64,000 nucleotides of DNA, from the NCBI GenBank assembly GCA_051025295.1, contig JBMGJV010000004.1; one strand, 5' to 3'. The first letter of the stretch is position 1; the number at the start of each line of letters is the position of its first letter. The notes below the pieces were generated by a model. That model saw nothing but the letters and a program-made list of their open reading frames with translations. It was not told the DNA's origin and ran no database searches. A program made the translations under genes and the position numbers. Below are positions 9,413-18,321 of this stretch, piece by piece. The stretch comes from KBS-83 sp051025295. GTDB lineage: Bacteria > Acidobacteriota > Terriglobia > Terriglobales > Acidobacteriaceae.

Positions 9413-11370
9413 CACTTCTTCTTCTCTGGGGCAGCGCGATGCGTGCTGGCGGTTGCGTCGTGGGCAGCTGGCGAACAGGTCGGGCAGAGCTCGCCAGTGA
9501 TGCCATGCCCCTGCTCGACCGTGTAGATCCGATCCACTGCCGGCAAGGTGAGCTTCTCAATGAGACCGCCGGGCCAGCGTATCTCGACCGCGTCCACGTG
9601 TGCAGCATCGCCAAGCCCAAAGTGCACGCGTGGATCGTTCGACGAAGCGAAGCTGCCGCCGCTCAGCACGTCTCCGTGTTGTCGAGCTTTTTCCGTCGTC
9701 ACCCAAACGCTTGCACCCGTCGCATCGCGTGGCGCACCAGCGCCGCCGACGAGCCGGAATTCGACCCAATGGTGCCGATCCGCACTGACATTGCGCAACA
9801 GAGTGGGCGAAACATCAAGGTTGTTCAGGACGACATCAACCTTGCCGTCGTTGAATAAGTCCCCATAGGCTGCTCCGCGCGCCGGGATCACCGAGGCCAA
9901 GCCGGTTCCCTGCACTGCGGGCACAAGCGAGAATCGGCCCTCGCCAAGGTTCCGAAGGAGCAGCGGGCGCTCAGCGAAGCTGGTCCCCCAATCATTCTGA
10001 TCGACCTGGCGGTACACATGCCCACTTGCAAGGAAGATGTCCTTCCATCCGTCGTTGTCGTAATCGAAGAAGCCGTTCCCCCAGCTCAAGAATGGAATCG
10101 TGTCTTTTGCAACGCCGGATTCGTAACTCACGTCTGTAAAGTTTAGGTCTCCGTCATTGCGGTAGAGCACCTTGTAATCATCAGAGAAGTCGCTGTTCAG
10201 GATGTCCAGCCGCCCTGCATTGCGAATGTCACCCACGGCGATACCCATGCTTGCCGTTTCGCGTCCATCGTGATTCACGGCATAGCCGGATTCGAAGCTG
10301 AGATCTTCGAACGTGCCATCACCCTTGTTGCCGTACAGATAGTTGGGTGTAGAGTCATCCGCGACCAATAGTTCCGGCCGGCCGTCGTCATTCAGGTCGA
10401 CGAACAACGAGGTCAGCCCGTAGTAGCCAGGCTTATCCGACACCCCGGCTTTGTCGCTCACATCTGTGAACCTGCCATTGCCGTCGTTGTGAAAGAGGTG
10501 ATCGTGCTCACCACGCAGTCCGCGTGGTCCGCAGAAAACACTCGCACCCCGATATTGACAGTAGTTCGAGACGACCGCATTCGATCCGGCCACAGGAGGA
10601 TTTCTGAAGTCGTACACCGTGTACCCGGGCACAAACAGGTCGAGCTTCCCGTCACCGTCGTAGTCACCAAAGGTCGGCCCCGTGGACCAGCCGCCCAGCG
10701 CGACGCCCGCCGACTCTGCTATGTCCGTGAACGTGCCGTCATGGTTGTTGTGAAAGAGTCGGTTTTTCCCCACGTTGGTGACGTACAGATCCGGCCAGCC
10801 ATCATTGTCGTAGTCCGCAGCCGCGACACCAACACCCCAGCGATCATTTTGAACGCCTGCTTTTGCCGACACATTCGTGAAGGTACCGTCATGATTATTG
10901 TGGAATAGCGCGGCGTGCGGCGGCTCGGCGTGTCCATTCATCGCGTCATAGGTCATGCCGTTGACCAGGTAGATGTCGAGCCATCCGTCCCTGTCGTAGT
11001 CAAGCAGAGCCACGCCACCTCCAAGCGACTCCACGATCAAGCTTTTCTCCGGTGAGCCGCCTCGATAGCGCCATGCCGCAAGACCCGCTTCACTGGAAGC
11101 GTCTTTGAACACGGTCGGTCCCGTCTCGACGAAGCCGCCAGCCGTAATCGGCCGATGCTTCGCATCGTGCACTGGCGCATAGACGCCCCCCGTGCTGGCG
11201 CCCCCGGCAGGAGCAGGCGCCTGCTGCGCGCTGCAAAGAGCAGCCGCGACACACACCCACACAAGCGATGTTCGTACGAACCAACGCCTCGGCTCTTCGC
11301 GTGATGAGAGCAGGACGCGCCGCTGCCAACACTGCTTAGTGAGCACCGCTCTTGATGTCGATCGATTCAT
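9412..11370 (-). CDS. CRTAC1-family protein: FG-GAP/VCBS repeats with C-terminal ASPIC/UnbV domain
   Basis: The protein has a long, basic N-terminus ending in a signal-like helix (TSLVWVCVAAALCSAQQ), then about seven calcium-binding-like FG-GAP/VCBS repeats (DYDRDGWLD, DYDNDGWPD, DYDGDGKLD, DLNDDGRPE, DYDNDGWKD) forming a predicted integrin-type beta-propeller. It ends in an ASPIC/UnbV domain (about the last 110 residues, HHWVEFRLVGG to VEIRWPGG). These proteins are exported and common in Acidobacteriota beside TPR genes and TonB receptors; their biochemical role is not established. The start is uncertain because the frame is open far into the upstream gene: the ATG at 11370 overlaps that gene by 35 bases, and a GTG at 11349 overlaps by 14. 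Confidence 0.83.
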   Translation of the reverse strand: MNRSTSRAVLTKQCWQRRVLLSSREEPRRWFVRTSLVWVCVAAALCSAQQAPAPAGGASTGGVYAPVHDAKHRPITAGGFVETGPTVFKDASSEAGLAAWRYRGGSPEKSLIVESLGGGVALLDYDRDGWLDIYLVNGMTYDAMNGHAEPPHAALFHNNHDGTFTNVSAKAGVQNDRWGVGVAAADYDNDGWPDLYVTNVGKNRLFHNNHDGTFTDIAESAGVALGGWSTGPTFGDYDGDGKLDLFVPGYTVYDFRNPPVAGSNAVVSNYCQYRGASVFCGPRGLRGEHDHLFHNDGNGRFTDVSDKAGVSDKPGYYGLTSLFVDLNDDGRPELLVADDSTPNYLYGNKGDGTFEDLSFESGYAVNHDGRETASMGIAVGDIRNAGRLDILNSDFSDDYKVLYRNDGDLNFTDVSYESGVAKDTIPFLSWGNGFFDYDNDGWKDIFLASGHVYRQVDQNDWGTSFAERPLLLRNLGEGRFSLVPAVQGTGLASVIPARGAAYGDLFNDGKVDVVLNNLDVSPTLLRNVSADRHHWVEFRLVGGAGAPRDATGASVWVTTEKARQHGDVLSGGSFASSNDPRVHFGLGDAAHVDAVEIRWPGGLIEKLTLPAVDRIYTVEQGHGITGELCPTCSPAAHDATASTHRAAPEKKK

Positions 11371-12535
11371 TCGCTTGTGCGGCAACGTGTTCGCTCGCCT
11401 CCCGCTGCAGGCGGCCATAGGTGTGCATCTCCTCCTGCGCGGCAGCCGCCTTGCCCTGGGCGCGGTAGACCGAAGCGAGCAGGAAGTGGATCGAAGGCTC
11501 GCGCGGCGAGTCTTTTTCTGCGAGTTCGAGGTCAGGCAAAGCCTCACTGTGTCGGTTGAGTTTCACAAGAGCCCTTGCCCGCTCCACGCGCGCCTGCATC
11601 AGCCGAGGGCACAGCGTCACAGCCTGGTTCAGTTGAGACAGCGCATCCTCGGGTGGACCGTTCTGCTCAAGGATGGTGTTGCCCAGCTTCCAGTGAGCGG
11701 TGCAGTTATTGGGATCGTGCGCCAGACCTGCCTCAAACTCTGTCTTGGCTGAATCCCATTTGCTAAGCGCCCAATACGCGTTCGCCATGTGCAGATGCGG
11801 CGACGATCGATCCGGCGCCAGGTCCACGGCCTTCTTGTATTCGACGAGCGCGCCATCGTAGTTCTTCATGCTCTCGTCGATCTCTCCCGTCACTTCGTGA
11901 GCCACGACTGAGTTGGGATCGATCTCATTGATCTTCGTGAGTGATTCTTCGGACAACTGCAGATACGTATTTCCAAGCAGATACCAAGCCTCCTGGTCGC
12001 GCGGATTCTGCGTTGTGTACGCCTTCAGCAAGGTGATCGCCTGATCGTACTTGCGCTCACGGATCAGGACCTTGGCCATCGAGACCTGCACGAGTGCATC
12101 CTGCGGATTGGCATTGAGAGCGACCTGCAGCGGCGCCTCGGCCTTCTCGGCCTCACCGAGTTCGAGATAACTCATCCCCAGCATGGCCGAGGCGGTCGGC
12201 ATCTGCGGGTTCAGCTTGAGGCCGGTAGCCAGCGTGTCGGCCGCATGGCTGTAGTCGTGCCGATTGAAGTAGAGGCGCCCGAGATTGTTGTAAGCCGCTG
12301 CCAGGTGCGGCGCGAGACGAATCATCGAACGATACTTCGCAATTGCTGTGGTCTCGTCGCCCTGCTTTTGCGCCGCCTGTGCGTCGGCGTACAGCCGCTG
12401 CACCTCCGGTGTGACCTCGTCGTCCTGCGCGTGAGCGGAACGCCACGCAGCTGTCGGGAGGGCCGTCGCAAGCAGAAGAAGTGCAAGGGGAGCGACTCTG
12501 GAGCGCATTGTGATGCGGCCAGGGATGAGCATCAT
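11336..12535 (-). CDS. Secreted TPR-repeat protein, first gene after the hairpin
   Basis: A 399-residue exported protein with a signal peptide (MRSRVAPLALLLLATALPTAAW, cleavage after SAHAQ) and about nine TPR units through the whole mature part, for example AAAYNNLGRLYFNRHDYSHAADTLATGLKLNP and EAWYLLGNTYLQLSEESL. A TPR solenoid in the periplasm would bind partner proteins or peptides. Its start lies 33 bases downstream of a strong hairpin that follows the TonB receptor gene, and its 3' end overlaps the CRTAC1 gene. The ATG at 12508 is an alternative start that gives a more typical signal peptide. Confidence 0.82.
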   Translation of the reverse strand: MMLIPGRITMRSRVAPLALLLLATALPTAAWRSAHAQDDEVTPEVQRLYADAQAAQKQGDETTAIAKYRSMIRLAPHLAAAYNNLGRLYFNRHDYSHAADTLATGLKLNPQMPTASAMLGMSYLELGEAEKAEAPLQVALNANPQDALVQVSMAKVLIRERKYDQAITLLKAYTTQNPRDQEAWYLLGNTYLQLSEESLTKINEIDPNSVVAHEVTGEIDESMKNYDGALVEYKKAVDLAPDRSSPHLHMANAYWALSKWDSAKTEFEAGLAHDPNNCTAHWKLGNTILEQNGPPEDALSQLNQAVTLCPRLMQARVERARALVKLNRHSEALPDLELAEKDSPREPSIHFLLASVYRAQGKAAAAQEEMHTYGRLQREASEHVAAQANESIDIKSGAH

Positions 12536-12567
12536 GACACCGAATTATAGAGCGGCAGCAAAGAGAA

Positions 12568-12593
12568 GGCCGGACTGATTTACCAGTCCGGCC
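12568..12593 (-). terminator. Strong hairpin between TonB receptor and TPR-CRTAC1-TPR genes
   Basis: A perfect 10-bp stem, GGCCGGACTG and CAGTCCGGCC with a 6-base loop, sits 28 bases after the receptor stop. On the minus strand it is followed by TTCTCTTTGC, a pyrimidine-rich tail. The next gene in the same direction starts only 33 bases further, so this may be a leaky terminator that sets a receptor-to-TPR ratio. Confidence 0.75.
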
Positions 12594-12620
12594 AGTTGTC
12601 CCAGGGAGGGCAACGCTGAC

Positions 12621-15600
12621 TTAGAACTCGATTCGGAACTGCACCTGTCCCTGTCGGTTGCTGTTGCTCTGGTTATGGTTCGTCAGTTGACCGAAGGTGC
12701 TGTCGCTTCTGTTAGTGTCCGGGCCGTTGAGGATTGCACGGTTGAACAGGTTGAAGTAATCGACCTGCAGGATGCCCTGAAAGCGCTCACCGAAGTAGAA
12801 GTGCTTACGGACGTTGGCGTCCTCGTTGTAATACGCCGGGTTGCGCAATTCCGAATAGTTCCGCTTGGCATTGCCCAGGACGTATTGCGACGGAGTGGCC
12901 ACGAAGGCGTCCGTGTTGAAGACCTGCGGGTTGGTCTTGGTGTTTGGGTACTGAACGAGCGCCTTCTTCTGGCTGCTGGCAGAGAAGGTCTTCAGCCCCA
13001 CGCCGGGCACACGGTTTGGCCTGTTGAAGCCATTCGGGAAGGGCGTTCCGTTTTCGTTCACACCGAAGGCGGTGCCCGATTCGTAGTCCAGAATCCAGCC
13101 CACCTGCCAGCCACCCAGCAGCTGGCCGGTCACCCCGTGATTGTTGAAGTGCGCCTTGCCAGGTCCAATCGGCAGCTCGTAAGTACCGCTGACCTTCAGG
13201 GTCTGGGGTTCGTCCGAGTTTGACACTGCCCACTCGGCGCTCTGGTTGTACTTGTTGATCCCGCCTGCGGTGAAGCTGCTGAATCCGCTGCTGGTGTTGT
13301 CCATCAGCCGCGAGAGCGTGTAACCCGCGAGGAACGAGAGGCCGTTGGTGAACCGCTTCTCTGCCTGGAACTGCAGAGACTGGTAATAGGTCGTACCAGA
13401 GGATTCGAAGTTGTTCTGAATGTTGGAGTACTGCGGGTACGGCACCAGCGACTGAGCGACAGTAGCCGAACCACCAAAGTCGTTGACGAAGTTGGCGTAT
13501 GGAAGCGTGAAACCCTCCGATTGGGCGCAGCCGCTCTGGAAGCTATCAGTCAGGACAGAGCCGTTGACATTGTCGGAGCAGGTGCTGATCACACTACCAT
13601 ACTGACTGAGATACTTGGGATCCAGCTGGTTGATCGGGTTCAGATTGCTAGGCAGGTGGATCACACGGTTGCCGACCCACGCTACCTGCAAGAAGGTGCT
13701 CCACGGCAGCTCGCGCTGCACGTTGAAGTTCCACTGCTGACTATATGGAGCGTAGCCGTAGGTTTTGCTGAGCGCGTGGATTGTGTTGCCCACGCCAAGC
13801 CCCGGGCTGAATGGAGTGGGCGCAGGGTTGGGCAGCTGATTCGCATCCCAACTGCCGAATGAAGAGGTGTTGTTGCCAGTGCTGTTGCGGCTGAACGAAC
13901 CGACGAGCAGGTTGCCGTAATTCACGGCCACCTTATTGGTTCCGTACTCGTAGGCGCCTCCGTTCAGGAAAGCGATCGAGAATCCGGCCTGCACCACGGT
14001 TTTGTTGTTGATCTGGTACGCGAGGCCGAGGCGGGGGCCAAGGTGACCGTAGTGGATGTCCGCTCTGTCGTAACCAGCGCAGCCGGTGCAGGAACCCAGC
14101 CTGGTCGCCGCTCCGGCACGCCCATCCGCTGCCGGATTCAAGCCAGGGTGATTCGGATCAAAGAACACAACGAGGTTGTGGTTCTCAGTGAAAGGCGCCT
14201 GGATGTCCCAACGCAGGCCGACGTTCAGCGTCAACTTCGGCGTGAGCTTGATGTCATCCTGGATATAGGGAGAGATTGCGAAGTTCCGCAGACGCAACTC
14301 TTGCGAGTTGCTGCGATTTGCGGAGTTTGGCAGGCCCAGCAGGTAACTTGCAAATGCGCTGCCCGTATTGTCCAAATTGCTCGGATCTGCCGTCTGCTTC
14401 TGGCTGAAGTTAAACTGACCACCGGCTGTCTGCTCTTCGTTGTCGTCCTGATAGGAGCGGCGGAATTCTCCACCGATATTGAACGTGTTCCGTCCCTTGC
14501 TCCATAGGTAGTTGTTGACGATCGCGATGCCCAGCTTGCGGTTGATCGACTGCAGCCATGCGCCATCAGTACCCCAATTGGTGAGCTGGTGATTACCGTC
14601 GAAGGTGATATTCGGAGGAATGACACCCTGCTGAACGGCCGGGAAGCTGAACTTGGTCTGGTTGAACTGATTGTTAACTTCGCCGATCCAGCCGAAGCCG
14701 GCCGTCATGACGAGGTTGGAGGTCAGCGTGTTGTTGTAGGTCAGCAGAAAACCGCTGCCCTTGGCCGGCTCAAATTTTTGGCTGTTCAGCGGGTTGGGTG
14801 AAAGCACGAAGTCCCGATTCGGATTCCCATCGAAGCTGTAGTTGCTAAACGTATTCCGCCATTGGCTATAGTGCAGACTCTGGCGTGCGTTCAGGTTCTG
14901 ATCGATGGTGAAGCCCCACACGTGCTGAATGTGTGGGTTGATGAACGGTGCGTAGCTGCGGTTCGAATCAAGGCCGGGGCGATCTGGATCGGGGAGGTAC
15001 TGCAGAAGAGAGGCCGAGGTTGGGCTGATACGACCCATCGGAATCACATTGCCGGGGAACTGCTGGCCGGTGAGCGGATCGAAGATCGGGATGACATTAC
15101 CGCTATCATCGACGAAGTCACCGAAATCTCCGGTCTTCTCCCGTGCGGTCGGCACTGTGTTTGCCGCAGTGGCCAGGCTGTTCTGCTTGTACCACTCCTG
15201 GCTGTAGTGGAAAAAAGTCTTGTCCCTGCCGTTGTAGACCTTCGGGATCCAGACCGGACCGCCAACGGTAAAGCCGTAGTTGTTCTCGTGATCCGTAGGG
15301 ATCCCGGGATGGGACGTCCAGTACTTGTTGTTGAAGAAGCCCGTGGAGTCGAAGAAGCTGTTGCGATTGATCTCAAACAGATCGCCGTGGAACTTGTTTG
15401 TCCCTGAGGCCATCTGGTAGGTCAATGCGCCCTGACCGAGGCCGAACTGCGCGGAAAAGGTCGAACGTTCGACGCGGAACTCCGAGACCATCTCGAACGG
15501 CGGGTTGAAGTTCGTCGTGTAGCCTTCGGTCTCCGGCTGCGGCGCAGGGATGCCGTTGTAAAGAATCTCCTGCTCGAAGTCGACACCGCCACCAATGCGA

Positions 15601-16157
15601 TGCGAGAACGTGCTGCCCGTGGTGCCGGGCGCGAGGAACTGCAGCTGATCGATTTGACGGCCGCGGCCGCTCACCTGGTTTGGCAGCGACGCGACGACCT
15701 CAGGCTCGATCGTCGATCCAAGCTGCGGGGCGGTGGTGTTCAGCGCGATCGGGTTCGCCGTGATCTCGACCGTTTCATTGGCAGCGCCGTTCGGCAAGGT
15801 AAAGTTGATGGTCGAGATCACTGTGACTTCGACATTCACCTTGTTCTGCACGGAGCGCTTGAAGCCGGTCTTCTCGACGGCCACGTCATAAACGCCGGGC
15901 GTAAGACCCGTGAACGAGTAGGTACCCGCGCCGGTCGTGACGGTGTGGTTCTTGACCGCGGTGCCTTCGTTGGTGATGGTGACGCCCGCGTCGGGGATCA
16001 CGGCGCCGGACTGATCTGTCACGGTTCCAGTGATGCCGGCGTTCGCCTGTGCAAGCGCCGTGCGTCCAGCAAGAAGCAGGAGGCACAGGGCAAGGACGTA
16101 ATAAGCGCGTGCCAGGACAGACGAGCGCCTGCCGCGTTCAGGGTAGTGGGTGTTCAC
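12621..16157 (-). CDS. Oar-type TonB-dependent receptor with carboxypeptidase-regulatory-like domain
   Basis: A 1178-residue outer-membrane protein. Residues 1-37 are a signal peptide (LARAYYVLALCLLLLAGRTALAQ as its core). Residues 40-125 form a carboxypeptidase-regulatory-like beta-sandwich (GITGTVTDQSGAVIPDAGVTI to FTLPNG). A plug-like region follows, and from about residue 270 on there are alternating-strand segments of a large barrel ending in the aromatic terminus VQFRIEF. In Acidobacteriota and Myxococcota these Oar-like receptors are thought to import oligosaccharides or other large substrates. It is the first gene of the 16157-8438 block and is preceded by a promoter overlapping a LacI-type operator, which points to regulated sugar use. 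The substrate is not deducible from sequence. Confidence 0.9.
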   Translation of the reverse strand: MNTHYPERGRRSSVLARAYYVLALCLLLLAGRTALAQANAGITGTVTDQSGAVIPDAGVTITNEGTAVKNHTVTTGAGTYSFTGLTPGVYDVAVEKTGFKRSVQNKVNVEVTVISTINFTLPNGAANETVEITANPIALNTTAPQLGSTIEPEVVASLPNQVSGRGRQIDQLQFLAPGTTGSTFSHRIGGGVDFEQEILYNGIPAPQPETEGYTTNFNPPFEMVSEFRVERSTFSAQFGLGQGALTYQMASGTNKFHGDLFEINRNSFFDSTGFFNNKYWTSHPGIPTDHENNYGFTVGGPVWIPKVYNGRDKTFFHYSQEWYKQNSLATAANTVPTAREKTGDFGDFVDDSGNVIPIFDPLTGQQFPGNVIPMGRISPTSASLLQYLPDPDRPGLDSNRSYAPFINPHIQHVWGFTIDQNLNARQSLHYSQWRNTFSNYSFDGNPNRDFVLSPNPLNSQKFEPAKGSGFLLTYNNTLTSNLVMTAGFGWIGEVNNQFNQTKFSFPAVQQGVIPPNITFDGNHQLTNWGTDGAWLQSINRKLGIAIVNNYLWSKGRNTFNIGGEFRRSYQDDNEEQTAGGQFNFSQKQTADPSNLDNTGSAFASYLLGLPNSANRSNSQELRLRNFAISPYIQDDIKLTPKLTLNVGLRWDIQAPFTENHNLVVFFDPNHPGLNPAADGRAGAATRLGSCTGCAGYDRADIHYGHLGPRLGLAYQINNKTVVQAGFSIAFLNGGAYEYGTNKVAVNYGNLLVGSFSRNSTGNNTSSFGSWDANQLPNPAPTPFSPGLGVGNTIHALSKTYGYAPYSQQWNFNVQRELPWSTFLQVAWVGNRVIHLPSNLNPINQLDPKYLSQYGSVISTCSDNVNGSVLTDSFQSGCAQSEGFTLPYANFVNDFGGSATVAQSLVPYPQYSNIQNNFESSGTTYYQSLQFQAEKRFTNGLSFLAGYTLSRLMDNTSSGFSSFTAGGINKYNQSAEWAVSNSDEPQTLKVSGTYELPIGPGKAHFNNHGVTGQLLGGWQVGWILDYESGTAFGVNENGTPFPNGFNRPNRVPGVGLKTFSASSQKKALVQYPNTKTNPQVFNTDAFVATPSQYVLGNAKRNYSELRNPAYYNEDANVRKHFYFGERFQGILQVDYFNLFNRAILNGPDTNRSDSTFGQLTNHNQSNSNRQGQVQFRIEF

Positions 16158-16246
16158 AATGGCCTCCTCAAAACAGCGCAGTGGGACAAAACGATTCCAG
16201 CGTTGCGGCAGTTGACTGGCTGCCTGCGAAACGCAGCATTTGTGTG

Positions 16247-16308
16247 TGTGTTAACGCTCACACAACTGGCTGGCGAAAACCCTAAGTCTGGCCCGATCTT
16301 GTTGTCAA
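16247..16308 (-). promoter_or_regulatory. Predicted promoter with LacI-type operator upstream of the TonB receptor
   Basis: Reading the minus strand, a consensus -35 TTGACA (16308-16303) is followed after 18 bases by TAGGGT (16284-16279), then 14 bases later by the inverted repeat TGTGTGAGCGTTAACACA (16264-16247). Seven of nine positions of its half-sites match around a central CG, which is typical of LacI-family operators. A repressor bound here would cover the start of transcription. The receptor ATG lies 89 bases downstream. Confidence 0.6.
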
Positions 16309-16683
16309 GTGAATTCGCCAAACCCGCCCCAGCGTTCCCTCCCCAGCCATCGGTGTCCCCACGTCGGATCGTTCCAGGACCGCTTCCCGCAGTGTGTAGC
16401 TCCGCGGGCAGACGACTCTTTTTCCTCCTGTGGCGCCCATGGAAAGCAGCACGTCCGAGTGCCCGATTCGGCTGTTGAGGTTCCCGCGAAACTCTCCGTC
16501 GAGACCCCTCGCCCGGATGGCCGAGGCGACTGGCAAGAAGCCTGCTGGATGCTTAGGGAAGATCGAGGATTCGCAGTTCCGATTGACGTGAACGACGGCC
16601 CTTCATGCTGGCCATGTACCAGTTCCCGGCTCTGCGCCCGGATAGACCGTGGGCAACGAAGGTCTGATGTGGAAGGCGTGGCG
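16309..16683. other. Intergenic region between rhaT 3' end and receptor promoter
   Basis: About 375 bases lie between the end of rhaT and the receptor promoter. Short open frames occur on both strands, but none has a recognisable domain, signal peptide or convincing ribosome binding site. No repeat or clear terminator is seen. Confidence 0.5.
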
Positions 16684-17838
16684 CTATTTTGCCTGCAAGA
16701 GGTTTCCATACCCGACGATGATGGTCGACAGAATGAGCAAGAAAAGCCCTGACCCAACCAGAGTCCGGGTCCGTCGACTTGTGTCCCGCCATTCATGCAG
16801 TGCGATGCCCCACAGAGTGGCGAAGATGATGATGCTGGCCATGTGCAGAGTCCAACTTGAGAAGTCGTATTGCCCCATCTTCGTCTGCCCCATGGAGTAG
16901 AAGAAGAACTGGAAGTACCAGATCACCCCGGCAAGGCTCGCAAGCAGATAGTTCCGCAGAAGCACGTCAGGCGGAATACGTGATGCCTGCTGGGGATCGC
17001 GCCTGTCTGCTTCCATCCTGGTCTCGCCCGTTGCCACAGTGCTGCCCATGGGGTTCGATCCGGGAGCGCCAAGAAACTGCGCTGCCGATCTGTTCCGGAT
17101 GATGAGCACGGCCGACCAGATGAAGTTTGTGATGAACCCTCCCCAGAGAACGACAACAAGCACAGGAAGATTCTGCCAGAGGGCCGGGCGATGCTGAGCC
17201 AGGAGCGCACTGCGCGTCAGCGCAGCCAGGGGCTTTCCTGCTGCAAGGCCGTACGCAAAGCAGGAACTCATGACGCCGGCAAAGATCGCAACGGCCAGGC
17301 CCTTGCCAAACGAGAAGTCGCGCTCACCCAGGGCGGCTTTATCGACTGCCGAGACTTCCCTTTCCTTGGAGTATCCGGCCATGCCATTGACGGCAATCGC
17401 GAGAAGGCACACTGCCACTCCCAGCAGGATCATGCGACCGCCGCTCTGATGAGCGATGGTGACGATCTGCCCGCTGACCAGCGGAGGCATCAGTGTTCCG
17501 AAGGCCGTGCAGAAACCCAGCGCAATCGCATACCCGAGCGCGATGCCGAGATAGCGGATCGCCAGACCAAACGTGAGGCCGCCGACGCCCCATAGAATGC
17601 CCCAGAAGATCGCGGTCTTGACCACACTTGGCGGAGCGGCCCCGAGCAATGACGAGAGGTGCGGCACAAAGATCGACCCGAGAACCAGCGGCGCGACAAT
17701 CCACGCGGCGAAGCCCTGAATGATCCAGTAGATCTCCCACGACCAGCGCTGGATGGGCCGGAACGGAATGAAGTTGCTCGCGGATGCTAAGCCGCCGATC
17801 CAGTGATACATCACGCCGAGCAGAGGATTGGTTCCCAA
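16684..17838 (-). CDS. rhaT: L-rhamnose/proton symporter RhaT
   Basis: A 384-residue inner-membrane protein with about ten hydrophobic helices and the RhaT-type N-terminus (GVMYHWIGGLASASNFIPF) and C-terminal segment (YFQFFFYSMGQTKMGQYDFSSWTLHMASIII). RhaT imports L-rhamnose with a proton. The cytoplasmic loop near residues 255-300 is longer than in the enterobacterial protein (~344 residues). The start is a TTG at 17838 with GAGGTG 5 bases upstream (17849-17844). It is divergent from the rhaB-lutABC genes, with a 127-base shared upstream region, so it is the transporter of a rhamnose locus. Confidence 0.88.
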   Translation of the reverse strand: MGTNPLLGVMYHWIGGLASASNFIPFRPIQRWSWEIYWIIQGFAAWIVAPLVLGSIFVPHLSSLLGAAPPSVVKTAIFWGILWGVGGLTFGLAIRYLGIALGYAIALGFCTAFGTLMPPLVSGQIVTIAHQSGGRMILLGVAVCLLAIAVNGMAGYSKEREVSAVDKAALGERDFSFGKGLAVAIFAGVMSSCFAYGLAAGKPLAALTRSALLAQHRPALWQNLPVLVVVLWGGFITNFIWSAVLIIRNRSAAQFLGAPGSNPMGSTVATGETRMEADRRDPQQASRIPPDVLLRNYLLASLAGVIWYFQFFFYSMGQTKMGQYDFSSWTLHMASIIIFATLWGIALHEWRDTSRRTRTLVGSGLFLLILSTIIVGYGNLLQAK

Positions 17839-17965
17839 GAGTGCACCTCAGGCCCAGATGTCGACGCAAGCGCCATGTCCGAACCGCTGAACATCGTAGC
17901 CCACGGGTGAACGCAATCCTAAAAGAACCCTCTACTGAATATCGGTCGACGCGTCTACACTCTCC

Positions 17966-18313
17966 ATGCTGCAAGCAGCGAGGCTCAGGAGAACGAGCGA
18001 CGTGGACGACGCCTTAGGAAAGCTCGACGGCTTCCTCATCGAAACCATCCTGCGGATTGCAAACATCACGATGGTTCCGCGTGACCGCGTATGCGCCTTG
18101 CTCGCGAAGTGCAACATACACTTCGAGGAGTGTATGAGCGACGCTCCGCTGCATGAAGGGCTGGTCCCCTTTTACGCCGAACTAGCTTTGACACAAACAG
18201 CCATCAAACACCGCATGTGCGCGGTGACCATTCTGTTTCTTGCGGGACCGGAAGCGCCGTACACCGGCGGTCACGCCATCCCCGTCGATGGCGATGGGGT
18301 TTTTCTCCGGTGA
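17966..18313 (+). pseudogene. Probable remnant of the SDR half of a rhamnulose-1-P aldolase/dehydrogenase
   Basis: The last ~55 codons (about 18146-18313) read like the C-terminus of the short-chain dehydrogenase half of acidobacterial bifunctional rhamnulose-1-phosphate aldolase/lactaldehyde dehydrogenase proteins: PFYAELALTQ, then ILFLAGPEAPYTGGHAIPVD and a final FLR, compared with the family pattern FYAERTLLK...FLASDRS..TTG...VDGG...FPR. The nucleotide-binding and active-site parts are absent, and the first ~60 codons (RIANITMVPRDRV and so on) are not recognised. Its stop overlaps the ribosome-binding region of rhaB, as expected if an intact gene once preceded rhaB in this operon. It could alternatively be a short expressed ORF of unknown role. 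Confidence 0.5.
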
Positions 18314-18321
18314 GCCCGAGC

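Noticed and set aside
16309..16752. 147-codon plus-strand frame between rhaT and the receptor
   Set aside because: Overlaps the rhaT 3' end, no domain and no ribosome binding site.
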